From Bacteroides muris (ex Afrizal et al. 2022) (GTDB lineage Bacteria > Bacteroidota > Bacteroidia > Bacteroidales > Bacteroidaceae): a stretch of 64,000 bases of DNA. This document shows positions 18,830-27,277 of the stretch, one piece after another. Positions within the stretch are counted from its first letter, which is position 1; each line of letters starts with the position of its first letter. A program made the position numbers and the translations under genes. The stretch lies in assembly GCF_004793475.1 (NCBI RefSeq), contig NZ_SRYZ01000006.1:59368-123367 (forward strand). The letters are read 5' to 3'. The notes under the pieces are model-generated. The model was not told the DNA's origin and searched no databases. It saw nothing but the letters and a program-made list of their open reading frames with translations.

Positions 18830-18965
18830 GGTACAGTTGGTACAGTTGGTACAGTTGGTACAGCGTCTCTTCTATCTCACACACGCATGTATATAAGTAA
18901 TGTACGCGAGCGTATGTGTGTGAAGCAGAAGAGACGCTGTACCCACTGTACCAATTGTACCACTG
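18830..18965. repeat. Long imperfect foldback with 9-bp tandem repeats
   Basis: The left arm (18830-18875) begins with three copies of GGTACAGTT and a fourth partial copy leading into CAGCGTCTCTTCT. The right arm (about 18925-18964) is its reverse complement with about three mismatches. The inner arms TCTCACACACGCATG and GCGTATGTGTGTGA continue the stem around a short TA-rich centre near 18890-18900. The pair spans about 135 bp and codes for nothing recognisable. It looks like a non-autonomous foldback/MITE-like unit or a structured RNA. The remaining bases of the gap to 19133 hold no gene I can support. Confidence 0.65.
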
Positions 18966-19132
18966 CCTAAAATGTAAACAATATTAAAACTGAAAGTTGA
19001 ATTAGTAGAACATTGGTCTATTGCCACGGAAGGTCTTCATACGGAAATCACAGTGAGTCGGTGGGCTTTAAGTAAGCGACAACCACACCTTGAGCAATTA
19101 TCTGCAATTACCCAGCCACTCCTGGTGTTGTT

Positions 19133-19567
19133 TTATCTTTTCTTTATCACACTATTCACCACCCGTACAGAGGAAACCAGTTTGTTGGTAGAAGTAAATA
19201 CATCCACATTCCATATATGGGATGAGCGTCCTTTGTGCAGGATAGTGCCTACCGCTCTTACGGAATCTCCTTCGTGTGCAGAAGAAATATGATTTCCGCT
19301 GACTTGCATTCCCACGACAATCTCGTCAGGCTCGCAGATAATCATGGAGCCGATTCCGGCAACGGTTTCTGCCAAGGCAAGGGTAGCACCGCCATGCAGA
19401 ATGCCGAAGTTTCCCATCAATCCATAAGTCGGCCTACCGGATGCCAAAACTATGCGCACTCCCATCTGCTGAACCTTTAGCAGAGCAGCTAATGTTCTTT
19501 TACTGATTTTTCTTTCATCATTGAGTAGCGTTCAGTCTATATCAAGAACCAATAATTTATATTTTAT
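19133..19567 (-). pseudogene. Chimeric remnant: HAD phosphatase start joined to hotdog thioesterase end
   Basis: Read on the minus strand from 19567 the frame gives IKYKLLVLDID, a stop (19532-19534), then TLLNDERKISKRTLAALLKV and on to ASGRPTYGLM. This is the opening of a Cof-type HAD phosphatase (DxDGTLL motif) with its ATG changed to ATA and its Gly codon GGA changed to TGA. At GLM the same frame turns into the second half of a PaaI/YdiI-type hotdog thioesterase (GNFGILHGGATLALAETVAG, then GNHISSAHEGD and the C-terminus). The frame can be translated from the ATG at 19465 as 110 residues, but the thioesterase first half is missing. I read it as a deletion fusion of two genes that then decayed. 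Confidence 0.75.
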
Positions 19568-19668
19568 GGTAATTCGATTTAGGGGTTATTATGCTACAAA
19601 GTTAGAAAAATGACTGTTAAAACGGTAATATTTGTATTATTGTTTACTGAAATTTCTTTTATTTATCC

Positions 19669-19676
19669 TATCTTTG
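19669..19676 (+). promoter_or_regulatory. -7 element driving the cobalamin operon
   Basis: TATCTTTG lies six bases before the first paired base of the riboswitch. Transcription would therefore begin almost exactly at the aptamer's P1 stem. Confidence 0.6.
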
Positions 19677-19681
19677 CCCAC

Positions 19682-19853
19682 GTTTTGTTCCGCGTTCTCT
19701 ATCCGGAGAAACGGATGAAAAGGGAATCGGGTGAAAGTCCCGAACAGTCCCGCTGCTGTGAGTTCTATGCGCGGTATATCATACTTGTGCCACTGTTCTT
19801 CGGAAAGAACGGGAAGGCGATGTACCGGGAACGAGTCAGAAGACCTGCAAAAC
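19682..19853 (+). promoter_or_regulatory. Cobalamin riboswitch
   Basis: The region has the conserved aptamer parts in order: GAATCGGGTGAAAGTCCCGA (19725-19744), then CAGTCCCGCTGCTGTGA, GCCACTG (about 19789), GGGAAGGC (about 19811) and GAGTCAGAAGACCTGC (19833-19848). A P1 helix can form between GTTTTG (19682-19687) and CAAAAC (19848-19853). It lies in the leader of btuB, 72 bases before its ATG. It should repress the transport operon when adenosyl- or methyl-cobalamin is abundant. Confidence 0.95.
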
Positions 19854-19925
19854 AAAGTCGAAAAATTGTCCATTCGAGGAAAGTGGGCAGTGTGCAAATG
19901 GTTTAAGATAATCTTCATTTATTCT

Positions 19926-21941
19926 ATGTCAGGAAAGACTAAGGTACGACTGGTTTGTGCCGTTTTCTTGAGCGCAGGCATATTTCGGCTCTCTGCCCAA
20001 GAAGTGGGGGGAGATACGATTACAGGGAAAGTGCATCAGATAGAGAAAGTGACAGTGACAGCACGTAGGTCGCCCAATAAAGTGACTTCTGCCGTACCTA
20101 TACAGACGATGTCACGTCAGGATATCAGCCAGCTGGGAATACAGAGTATGGCAGATGCTGTGCGCCGTTTTGCCGGAGCCAATGTAAAGGACTATGGAGG
20201 CATTGGAGGACTGAAAACGGTTTCCATACGCAATATGGGAGCCGCCCATACAGCTGTCAGTTATGACGGGGTGGCGGTGAGCAATTGTCAGGCAGGGCAG
20301 ATAGATATCGGGCGTTTTTCGCTGGACAATGTTTCCATGCTTTCGCTCGCCATCGGGCAGTCGGAGGACTTGTTGCAGTCCGCCCGCTTGTATGCGTCGG
20401 CCGGTGTGCTGGGCATAGAGACGGAAAAGCCTCATTTTGATGACGGGCGCAGTGCCGTTTTTCAGGCACGGGTGCGCGGAGGGTCGTTCGGCATGGTCAG
20501 CCCCTCGCTGCGCTGGTGGCAGAAACTGGGCAGCCGTACACGCGTGGCGGTAGATGCCGCTTATATGAGGGCAGACGGTAATTACCCTTTCACGCTGGTC
20601 AATGGGAAATACGTGACGGAAGAGAAACGTAACAACTCCGGCATCTATTCCTGGCAGGGTGAAGCCACCTTTTATCATACTTTCAAGGATGACAGCGAAC
20701 TGGATGTGAAGGGGTACTACTTCTATTCCCGCCGGGGACTTCCGGGGGCGGTTACACTCTATAATCCCCTTTCCGATGAAACGCTTTGGGATGAGAATAC
20801 TTTTGTGCAGGCACGTTATAGGAAGCATTTTTCGCCCCGGTGGAGTCTGCAGGCACAGGCAAAGTATAATCATGGCTGGAACAAATATAAGGATGAGGGC
20901 AAGGAATATACCGACGGACATTATCGGGAAAATCACCGGCAAGACGAATATTATATTTCCGCAACCGTTCTCTACCGTCCTTTGGAAGCTTTGACCCTTT
21001 CGTTGGCGCAGGACGGGGTGATAAACAAGTTGCGCAACAGTTTGCCGGAATGTCCTTTCCCCACAAGATATACTTCCATCAGTGCCTTCAATGCACGCTA
21101 CCGGCAAGGATGGCTCACGGCCACGGCCTCGCTGGTGCATACTGCCACTTCGGAGCATGCCGAGAAAGGTACGGTCCCCGATGACTTCCATCGTTTTGCC
21201 CCTTCTCTGTCGGTCAGCATGCAGCCTTGGCAGGACGAGTCGCTGTATCTCCGGCTGATGTATAAGAGTACGTTCCGTCTGCCCACTTTCAACGACCTCT
21301 ATTACTACCGGCTGGGCAACCGTAATCTGCGGCCCGAGAAGGCAGACGAATATAATGTCGGCATCACATGGAGCAAATCCGGATTGTCTGTGTTCGACTA
21401 TATCTCCGTTACGCTCGACGGTTACTATAATGATGTGACGGATAAGATTGTGGCTTTTCCCACCACCTATGCGTGGAAGATGGCGAACTACGGCAAGGTG
21501 CATGCCGCAGGTGTGGATGCCACTTTGGCGGCAACCGTTCCATTGACGGAGAAAATAAGGCTGATTATGTCGGGCGGATATACATGGCAAAAGGCCATTG
21601 ACCTGACCGATTCCGACGCGAAGAACTATAAGGACCAATTGCCTTATACTCCTCTTCATAGCGGAAACGCGTCCGCCATTGTAGAAACGCCGTGGGTGAA
21701 TCTGGGCTACTCGGCGGTAGGAGTGGGAAAGCGTTACTATTTGTCGCAGAACATTCCAGAGAATGAGATTGAGGGCTATCTGGAGCATACGATGAGCCTC
21801 TCTCATGAGTTTGCTTTGGGCGGTTGCCGGCTTCTGTTGCAGGCCGAGATTATAAATCTGACCGATGAACAGTATGACGTGATAAAATATTATCCTATGC
21901 CGGGCCGTTCGTGGCGGTTGACGGGTACTTTCAAGTTTTGA
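19926..21941 (+). CDS. btuB: TonB-dependent cobalamin receptor
   Basis: 671 residues. The ATG at 19926 gives a proper signal peptide ending GIFRLSAQ; the frame is open further upstream only because it reads through the riboswitch. A short TonB-box region and the plug follow (VTVTARRSPNKV, QTMSRQDISQLGIQSMADAV, DGVAVSNCQAGQIDIGRFSL), then a 22-strand-type barrel ending in WRLTGTFKF with terminal Phe. Placement behind a cobalamin riboswitch and before btuG, btuF and btuC makes corrinoid the likely ligand. It lacks the carboxypeptidase-like N-terminal domain of SusC proteins, as expected for BtuB. Confidence 0.95.
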   Translation: MSGKTKVRLVCAVFLSAGIFRLSAQEVGGDTITGKVHQIEKVTVTARRSPNKVTSAVPIQTMSRQDISQLGIQSMADAVRRFAGANVKDYGGIGGLKTVSIRNMGAAHTAVSYDGVAVSNCQAGQIDIGRFSLDNVSMLSLAIGQSEDLLQSARLYASAGVLGIETEKPHFDDGRSAVFQARVRGGSFGMVSPSLRWWQKLGSRTRVAVDAAYMRADGNYPFTLVNGKYVTEEKRNNSGIYSWQGEATFYHTFKDDSELDVKGYYFYSRRGLPGAVTLYNPLSDETLWDENTFVQARYRKHFSPRWSLQAQAKYNHGWNKYKDEGKEYTDGHYRENHRQDEYYISATVLYRPLEALTLSLAQDGVINKLRNSLPECPFPTRYTSISAFNARYRQGWLTATASLVHTATSEHAEKGTVPDDFHRFAPSLSVSMQPWQDESLYLRLMYKSTFRLPTFNDLYYYRLGNRNLRPEKADEYNVGITWSKSGLSVFDYISVTLDGYYNDVTDKIVAFPTTYAWKMANYGKVHAAGVDATLAATVPLTEKIRLIMSGGYTWQKAIDLTDSDAKNYKDQLPYTPLHSGNASAIVETPWVNLGYSAVGVGKRYYLSQNIPENEIEGYLEHTMSLSHEFALGGCRLLLQAEIINLTDEQYDVIKYYPMPGRSWRLTGTFKF

Positions 21942-21994
21942 ATAATCTATTTATGAACAACAAAAACTAATTATAAACAATAACAACTGTAATT

Positions 21995-23095
21995 ATGAAA
22001 GTAAGAAGTTTATTATTCGGTATGCTCTGCATGCTTGCTTTGGGTGCCTCTTTGGCATCTTGTAGTGACGACGATGACGATTCTCTGGATGACGGCGGGT
22101 CGAAGGTGACATTGCCGCAGACGCGTGTCTATATTCTGAACGAAGGCTCTCAAGGGGCGAACAATGCAGGACTTGCCTTTTATGCACCCAATAAGGATGC
22201 GGATCTTATCAGTGATATCTACAAGATTCAAAACAATGCCAAGTTGGGTGACCTTGGTCAGAGTATGATTGAGTATGAAGATGAAATATATATAGCCGTT
22301 TATGGCTCTAATTATCTGACTAAGCTGAATGCCGCAGGTGTGGAGTTGAAACGTGTTTCGTTTGTTGGTGATAATGACCTCAGTGCTGGTATTCGTTATA
22401 TCGATGCTGAAGATGGATATATCTATGCTTCCTTCTACGGAGGAGTTGTTGCTAAAATCAATGCGAAAACGTTGGAGGTAGTGGATAAATTGACCGGACT
22501 TGGCGACAATCTGGAAGGTGTGGCAATCTGCGAGGATATGCTTTATGTGGCGAATAGCTGTACTGCTGATTGGAGCGCTTATCACAATGACGTAAAGGTG
22601 ATAGATTTGCGTACTTTCAAGTTGAAAGAGACGTTGACGGTAGGTTTGAACCCCAATGCTTTGGTTGAAGAGGATGATAAGGTTTTTTTGATTTCATGGG
22701 GTAATTATGTTGATATTGGCTATTCATTACAGATGATAGACCCTGCTGCCAACAATAAGGTGACGGAATTAGGCAGTGCCACCCGTATGTGTGCTACTGA
22801 TGATATTCTCTATTTGACTTATTCAAATTACACCAATCCTACCGCTTCTTTTTTTACTTATAATATAAAGACTGGAAAGATGGATGAAGCTTCTTTCTTG
22901 AAGGATATACCGGAAAAGTTGAAAACTTCTACGATTTATATGTTGGAAGTAAATGATAATAACGGTGATTTCTATATTGGTACTTCTGAATATACCACGA
23001 ACGGCACCATTTATCGTTTCAAGAAAGACGGTACCTTTATAGAGCAGTTCGATGCAGGAGGTATGAATCCTAATTCTGCTATCTTCTTCAATTAA
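21995..23095 (+). CDS. btuG: BtuG-like surface cobalamin-binding beta-propeller lipoprotein
   Basis: 366 residues with a lipoprotein signal (LALGASLASCSDDDDDSLDD). The acidic run after the lipid Cys is the known export signal for the Bacteroides cell surface. The rest is a YncE/DUF5074-like seven-bladed propeller with repeating blades such as VYILNEGSQGANNAGLAFY, LEGVAICEDMLYVANS and PNALVEEDDKVFLISWG. In Bacteroides, BtuG binds vitamin B12 on the surface and caps BtuB. The gene follows btuB by 53 bases and precedes btuF by 5. Family assignment is firm; that it binds B12 is inferred from the operon. Confidence 0.85.
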   Translation: MKVRSLLFGMLCMLALGASLASCSDDDDDSLDDGGSKVTLPQTRVYILNEGSQGANNAGLAFYAPNKDADLISDIYKIQNNAKLGDLGQSMIEYEDEIYIAVYGSNYLTKLNAAGVELKRVSFVGDNDLSAGIRYIDAEDGYIYASFYGGVVAKINAKTLEVVDKLTGLGDNLEGVAICEDMLYVANSCTADWSAYHNDVKVIDLRTFKLKETLTVGLNPNALVEEDDKVFLISWGNYVDIGYSLQMIDPAANNKVTELGSATRMCATDDILYLTYSNYTNPTASFFTYNIKTGKMDEASFLKDIPEKLKTSTIYMLEVNDNNGDFYIGTSEYTTNGTIYRFKKDGTFIEQFDAGGMNPNSAIFFN

Positions 23096-23100
23096 TATCA

Positions 23101-24234
23101 ATGAAAAGAAATAGTTTACTTATCTGTCTGTTCGCAGTCTTGTTTCTTTCCTCCTGCGGAGGAAGGGGCAAGACTGCCTCTGCTTTGGCCAACGGTGACA
23201 CCATTCCCTTACGTTATGCAGAGAATCTTACCTTAGTGTCCTATCCCGGCTATACCCTTGCCACCTTGCGCAATCCTTGGGATACGTTGCACACGCTACA
23301 TACCTATATACTGGTCCCGAAAGACCGCGAACTCCCGGCACATCTTCCGGCAGGTACTGTGGTACGTACCCCGCTCTCCAAATCAGTCATCTACTCTTCC
23401 GTCCACTGCGGACTGATGGATAATCTGGGTGTGTTTGGTAGCATCGGCGGCGTCTGCGACTTGAAGTACATAAAGCTACCCGCCGTTCACGAAGCCTGCC
23501 GCCGGGGTGCCATCGCCGATTGTGGCGACGGCATGAATCCCGATATGGAGCGTATCATCGACCTGCATCCCGATGCCATCCTTCTGTCTCCGTTCGAGAA
23601 CAGTGGCGGTTATGGCCGTATCGAGAAACTGGATATTCCCATCATCGAATGTGCCGACTACATGGAAACCTCCGCTTTGGGACGTGCCGAGTGGATGCGT
23701 TTCTACGGACTGCTCTTCGGGGTTGCGCCACAAGCCGACAGCCTTTTTGCTGAAGTGGACAGTTGTTACCAACGTCTCAAGATGCGTGCACAACTTTCAT
23801 CCACCTCGTTCTCCGTTGTCAGTGAGTTGAAAAGTGGCTCGGCATGGTACGTACCGGGAGGGCGTAGCACCATAGGAAGGCTTTTTCAGGATGCTTGCGG
23901 GCGTTACGCCTTTGCCGACGATACCCACAGCGGCTCCGTTCCTTTGGCTTTCGAGACCGTTTTCGACAAGGCGGGCGATGCCGACGTCTGGCTGGTGAAG
24001 TACAACCGCGACCGCGACATGAGCTATGCTGATTTGGAGGCGGATTATATCGGCTACACCGGTTTTAAGGCTTTCAAGACCCGGAATGTCTATGGTTGTA
24101 ATACGTTGAAAGTTCCTTTCTACGAGGAGACTCCGTTCCGTCCCGATTATTTGTTATCCGACCTGATACAGATTCTGCATCCCGAAATAGGAGATTTGGG
24201 AGGTTTGCGCTATTTTTGCAGACTGAAGGAGTGA
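23101..24234 (+). CDS. btuF: Cobalamin ABC transporter substrate-binding lipoprotein
   Basis: 377 residues. The signal peptide ends LFLSSCGGRG, a lipobox, so the protein is anchored in the periplasm. It is a type III (TroA/BtuF/FepB-like) binding protein with paired lobes; PDAILLSPFENSGG and DIPIIECADYMETSALGRAEWMRFYGLLFG (23620-23715) are typical of the fold. Overlapping spacing with btuG and the adjacent btuC-like permease place it in corrinoid uptake. A siderophore ligand cannot be excluded from sequence alone, but the riboswitch argues for cobalamin. Confidence 0.85.
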   Translation: MKRNSLLICLFAVLFLSSCGGRGKTASALANGDTIPLRYAENLTLVSYPGYTLATLRNPWDTLHTLHTYILVPKDRELPAHLPAGTVVRTPLSKSVIYSSVHCGLMDNLGVFGSIGGVCDLKYIKLPAVHEACRRGAIADCGDGMNPDMERIIDLHPDAILLSPFENSGGYGRIEKLDIPIIECADYMETSALGRAEWMRFYGLLFGVAPQADSLFAEVDSCYQRLKMRAQLSSTSFSVVSELKSGSAWYVPGGRSTIGRLFQDACGRYAFADDTHSGSVPLAFETVFDKAGDADVWLVKYNRDRDMSYADLEADYIGYTGFKAFKTRNVYGCNTLKVPFYEETPFRPDYLLSDLIQILHPEIGDLGGLRYFCRLKE

Positions 24235-24237
24235 TGA

Positions 24238-24292
24238 ACACAGAGATACGGAACTTTTGTGAAAGTAATGGAAAACTCTGTGCCTCCGTGTG
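24238..24292. repeat. Short inverted repeat between btuF and btuC
   Basis: CACAGAG (24239-24245) and CTCTGTG (24276-24282) form a 7-bp stem flanked by further partial complement (ACACGG-like outer bases). The sequence resembles a dispersed intergenic repeat in Bacteroides genomes. It could separate expression of btuC from the upstream genes. Confidence 0.3.
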
Positions 24293-24307
24293 CTAAATAA
24301 TGTAACT

Positions 24308-25336
24308 ATGAGTAAAGGCTGGAAATATGGTATCGGGCTGGGAGTAGTCATCTTATTGCTGTTTGCGGGCAATCTGCTGGTGGGGTCGGTTTCGATTCCG
24401 CCTGCCGATGTTTTCCGCATCCTGCTTGGTGGAGAAGGGGAGAAGGCAAGCTGGAGCTTCATCCTTTGGGAATCCCGTTTGCCCCAAGCGCTGACGGCGC
24501 TGCTTTGCGGTGGCGCATTGGCTGTCTGCGGACTGATGTTGCAGACGGCTTTCAAGAATCCGCTGGCAGGACCATCCATTCTGGGCATCAACTCCGGGGC
24601 AAGTCTGGGAGTGGCCTTCGTCATGCTGCTGTTTGGCGGCAGCATCACGGCAGGGGCGTTCAGTCTGTCCGGCTTTTTCTCCGTGCTGCTTGGCGCATTT
24701 ATCGGAGCCATGCTGATTATGGCACTTATCCTTTTCTTTTCCACGCTGATAAAGAGCAATGTCATGCTGCTGATAACGGGTATCATGATAGGCTACATCA
24801 CTTCTTCGGCCATTGCCCTGCTGAACTTCTTTGCTACGGCAGAGGGGGTGCAGTCTTATATGATATGGGGGCTGGGCAACTTCGGCGGAGTTTCCCTACA
24901 GCAGATGCCGGCCTTTGCGCTGGTCACCATTGTGGGACTGTTCGGCTCATTATTGTTGATAAAGCCCCTGAACGCCTTGTTGCTGGGAGAGCGCTATGCC
25001 GAAAATCTAGGTGTAAATATCCGCCGTGTGCGCAACTGGCTTTTGATTATCACCGGGCTCTTGACGGCTGTCACCACCGCCTTCTGTGGTCCGGTTGCCT
25101 TTATCGGTCTGGCCGTGCCGCATGTGGCCCGCATGATATTGGGGACGGCCAATCACAACTCCCTATTGCCGGTCACCATCCTGAGTGGCGGTGCAGTGGC
25201 ACTGCTTTGCAACCTGATTTGCGTCTTGCCCGGTGAAGCGGGCATTATCCCCTTGAATGCCGTCACGCCCATTATCGGTGCGCCGGTCATCATCTACGTT
25301 ATTCTGAGCCAACGGAAGCCGCAAGAATTCAACTGA
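24308..25336 (+). CDS. btuC: Cobalamin ABC transporter permease (FecCD family)
   Basis: 342 residues from the ATG at 24308 (MSKGWKYGIGLG); an earlier in-frame ATG at 24290 is less likely. About ten hydrophobic helices are visible. FecCD hallmarks are LPQALTALLCGGALAVCGLMLQ, NPLAGPSILGINSGA, the coupling-helix region LLLGERYAENLGVNIRRVR and VAFIGLAVPHVARMILGTANH. It would form the homodimeric channel for the BtuF ligand. Unusually, no ATPase gene follows. The next 190 bases hold only a short frame with no Walker motifs, and the gene after that is DUF4250. Confidence 0.9.
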   Translation: MSKGWKYGIGLGVVILLLFAGNLLVGSVSIPPADVFRILLGGEGEKASWSFILWESRLPQALTALLCGGALAVCGLMLQTAFKNPLAGPSILGINSGASLGVAFVMLLFGGSITAGAFSLSGFFSVLLGAFIGAMLIMALILFFSTLIKSNVMLLITGIMIGYITSSAIALLNFFATAEGVQSYMIWGLGNFGGVSLQQMPAFALVTIVGLFGSLLLIKPLNALLLGERYAENLGVNIRRVRNWLLIITGLLTAVTTAFCGPVAFIGLAVPHVARMILGTANHNSLLPVTILSGGAVALLCNLICVLPGEAGIIPLNAVTPIIGAPVIIYVILSQRKPQEFN

Positions 25337-25485
25337 TAATTTACGTTTCGGAGAGGGGGGGGACTTCCGGTTTCCTATGATAATAGAACAGACGGAGAAG
25401 CAGCCTGAGTATAGTCTACAATCGTTTGCGGTGAATGCATTGTATATTCCACACTAAGAACATCCATATCTTTGGTTTTTTATTG

Positions 25486-25493
25486 TAATTTTG
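25486..25493 (+). promoter_or_regulatory. -7 promoter element for DUF4250
   Basis: TAATTTTG lies 35 bases before the DUF4250 ATG. A second similar box, TATCTTTG, is at 25467-25474, so either may be used. Confidence 0.45.
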
Positions 25494-25528
25494 CACCCGG
25501 TATTAGTTTTAATTTAAAGATTGTAACT

Positions 25529-25705
25529 ATGAGATTACCTGAAGATCCGGTGATGCTGTACAGCTTCATTAACATGAAACTGCGTGATTTCTATCCTTCG
25601 CTGGATGCACTCTGTGAGGATATGAACGTAGAGAAAGAGGACATTGTACGGAAACTGAAGCTAGTGGGATTTGAGTATAATCCTGCAAAGAACAGATTTT
25701 GGTAA
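25529..25705 (+). CDS. DUF4250 small protein
   Basis: 58 residues, soluble and helical, matching the DUF4250 family of short proteins in Bacteroidetes and Firmicutes (LPEDPVMLYSFINMKLRDFY at the start, GFEYNPAKNRFW at the end). The middle has a helix-turn-helix-like look (SLDALCEDMNVEKEDIVRKL). A DNA-binding role is possible but not shown. It has its own promoter and no operon partner. An inverted CCCGCC/GGCGGG pair around 25728-25765 after the stop can terminate transcription between it and the convergent TrpB gene. Confidence 0.85.
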   Translation: MRLPEDPVMLYSFINMKLRDFYPSLDALCEDMNVEKEDIVRKLKLVGFEYNPAKNRFW

Positions 25706-25776
25706 ATGATGTTTTTCAAAAAAACAGCTCCCGCCGATTGTTGCCGTAAGGCGCAAGTTGGCGGGAGTTGTTTTTA

Positions 25777-27153
25777 TTAAGCCAGATTGCCTATTTCGTC
25801 CAGATTCTTCCGGATGTCATTGTCGGTCAATTCATAATTGACCAAGTCGCCGGAGAGATACTTGTCGTAGGATGCCATGTCGATAAGTCCGTGGCCGGAG
25901 AGGTTGAACAGAATTACCTTCTCTTCGCCTGTTTCCTTGCATTTGTTTGCTTCGCGAATGGTGGCGGCAATGGCGTGGCAAGACTCGGGAGCGGGGATAA
26001 TGCCCTCTGCTTGTGCAAAAAGACAACCGGCATCGAATGATTCGAGTTGCTTGATATCTACAGCTTCCATATATCCGTCCTTCAACAGTTGCGAGACGAT
26101 GACACCTGCGCCATGATAGCGCAGACCACCGGCATGAATGTTGGCGGGGGCAAAGTTATGTCCCAGTGTAAACATGGGCAGCAGTGGAGTGTATCCTGCC
26201 TCGTCGCCGAAGTCGTATTGGAATTTGCCGCGTGTCAGTTTCGGGCAAGAAGCGGGTTCGGCGGCAATAAAGCGTGTTTTCTTTCCTTCAAGAATATTGT
26301 GGCGCATGAAGGGGAAGGTGATACCGCCAAAATTGGAACCGCCTCCGAAGCAAGCGATGACCATATCGGGGTATTCGCCTGCCATTGCCATCTGCTTTTC
26401 AGCTTCCAGGCCGATTATGGTTTGGTGCAAGGTGACATGGCTCAATACGGAACCAAGAGTATATTTACAGTTCGGAGTGGTTTGCGCCAGTTCGATAGCT
26501 TCGGAAATAGCTGTACCCAATGAACCTTGATGGTTGGGGTGGGCTGTCAGAATATTCTTTCCGGCACGGGTCGACATGGAGGGCGACGGTGTAACCTGCG
26601 CACCGAACGTCTGCATGATGCTGCGGCGGTAAGGTTTCTGCTCGTAGCTGATTTTTACCTGATAAACAGCGGCTTCCAGTCCGAAGAGGCGGGCGGCGTA
26701 TGCCAGGGAAGCTCCCCACTGTCCGGCACCGGTTTCGGTGGTTACATTGGTCACTCCCTCTTGTTTGCAATAGTATGCCTGGGGAATGGCGGAGTTCAGC
26801 TTGTGCGAGCCCATCGGGCTGACGCTTTCGTTCTTGAAGTAGATATGTGCCGGCGTGCCGAGTGCTTTCTCCAATCCGTAAGCGCGCACCAGCGGAGTGC
26901 TGCGGTAGTATTTGTACATTTCGCGGACCTTTTCGGGGATTTCAATCCACGCGTCGGTCTGATTCAGCTCCTGGCGGCAGAGTTCCTCGGCAAAGATGGG
27001 GTATAGGTCTTCTGCCTTCAACGGTTGCTTGGTGCCGGGATGAAGCGGCGGCATGGGCTTGTTCACCATGTCGGCTTGTATGTTATACCAGTACTGTGGA
27101 ATTTCCTCTTCCGGAAGAATGAATCTTTTCTTTTTATTGCTCATAGTGGTCAT
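25777..27153 (-). CDS. Tryptophan synthase beta chain, TrpB2 type
   Basis: PLP enzyme joining indole and serine to tryptophan. The PLP lysine lies in SPMGSHKLNSAIPQAYY; the phosphate loop GGGSNFGG and TETGAGQWG are present. The length (about 458) and the N-terminal PEEEIPQYWYN block mark the TrpB2 (trpB2i-like) group rather than the TrpA-coupled TrpB1. No trpA is near, consistent with an indole-salvage role. The frame is open from 27177, but a TACATTTG -7 box at 27175-27182 implies transcription begins inside that region, so I chose the ATG at 27153 (MTTMSNKKKR); 27144 is also possible. Confidence 0.93.
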   Translation of the reverse strand: MTTMSNKKKRFILPEEEIPQYWYNIQADMVNKPMPPLHPGTKQPLKAEDLYPIFAEELCRQELNQTDAWIEIPEKVREMYKYYRSTPLVRAYGLEKALGTPAHIYFKNESVSPMGSHKLNSAIPQAYYCKQEGVTNVTTETGAGQWGASLAYAARLFGLEAAVYQVKISYEQKPYRRSIMQTFGAQVTPSPSMSTRAGKNILTAHPNHQGSLGTAISEAIELAQTTPNCKYTLGSVLSHVTLHQTIIGLEAEKQMAMAGEYPDMVIACFGGGSNFGGITFPFMRHNILEGKKTRFIAAEPASCPKLTRGKFQYDFGDEAGYTPLLPMFTLGHNFAPANIHAGGLRYHGAGVIVSQLLKDGYMEAVDIKQLESFDAGCLFAQAEGIIPAPESCHAIAATIREANKCKETGEEKVILFNLSGHGLIDMASYDKYLSGDLVNYELTDNDIRKNLDEIGNLA

Positions 27154-27220
27154 GATGATTAATAATTCAATGCTCAAATGTAGCTATTATTTTTGAACCA
27201 ATTTCTTTTTTCTTTTGTTT

Positions 27221-27252
27221 TTTGTATATGAGGGTAGATTTGTCTAAGTTTG
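27221..27252 (+). promoter_or_regulatory. Promoter of trkH-trkA
   Basis: TTTG (27221-27224), 20 bp, then TAAGTTTG (27245-27252). The start codon is at 27278, giving a leader of about 20 bases. Confidence 0.6.
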
Positions 27253-27277
27253 CCGCGTTTCATTAATCGATGCATTT

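Noticed and set aside
18990..19292. Plus-strand frame with protein-like start (VELVEHWSIATEGLHTEITV) running into the thioesterase remnant
   Set aside because: It continues antisense through a recognised domain and I recognise no family; it may be another decayed fragment but evidence is too weak.
19731..19925. 65-codon upstream extension of btuB
   Set aside because: It reads through the cobalamin riboswitch; the ATG at 19926 gives the signal peptide.
20112..21806. Minus-strand open frame of 564 codons antisense to btuB
   Set aside because: No recognisable domain; a by-product of codon use in btuB, which has full family evidence.
25377..25457. 26-codon frame after btuC as a btuD remnant
   Set aside because: No Walker, Q-loop or signature residues can be seen.
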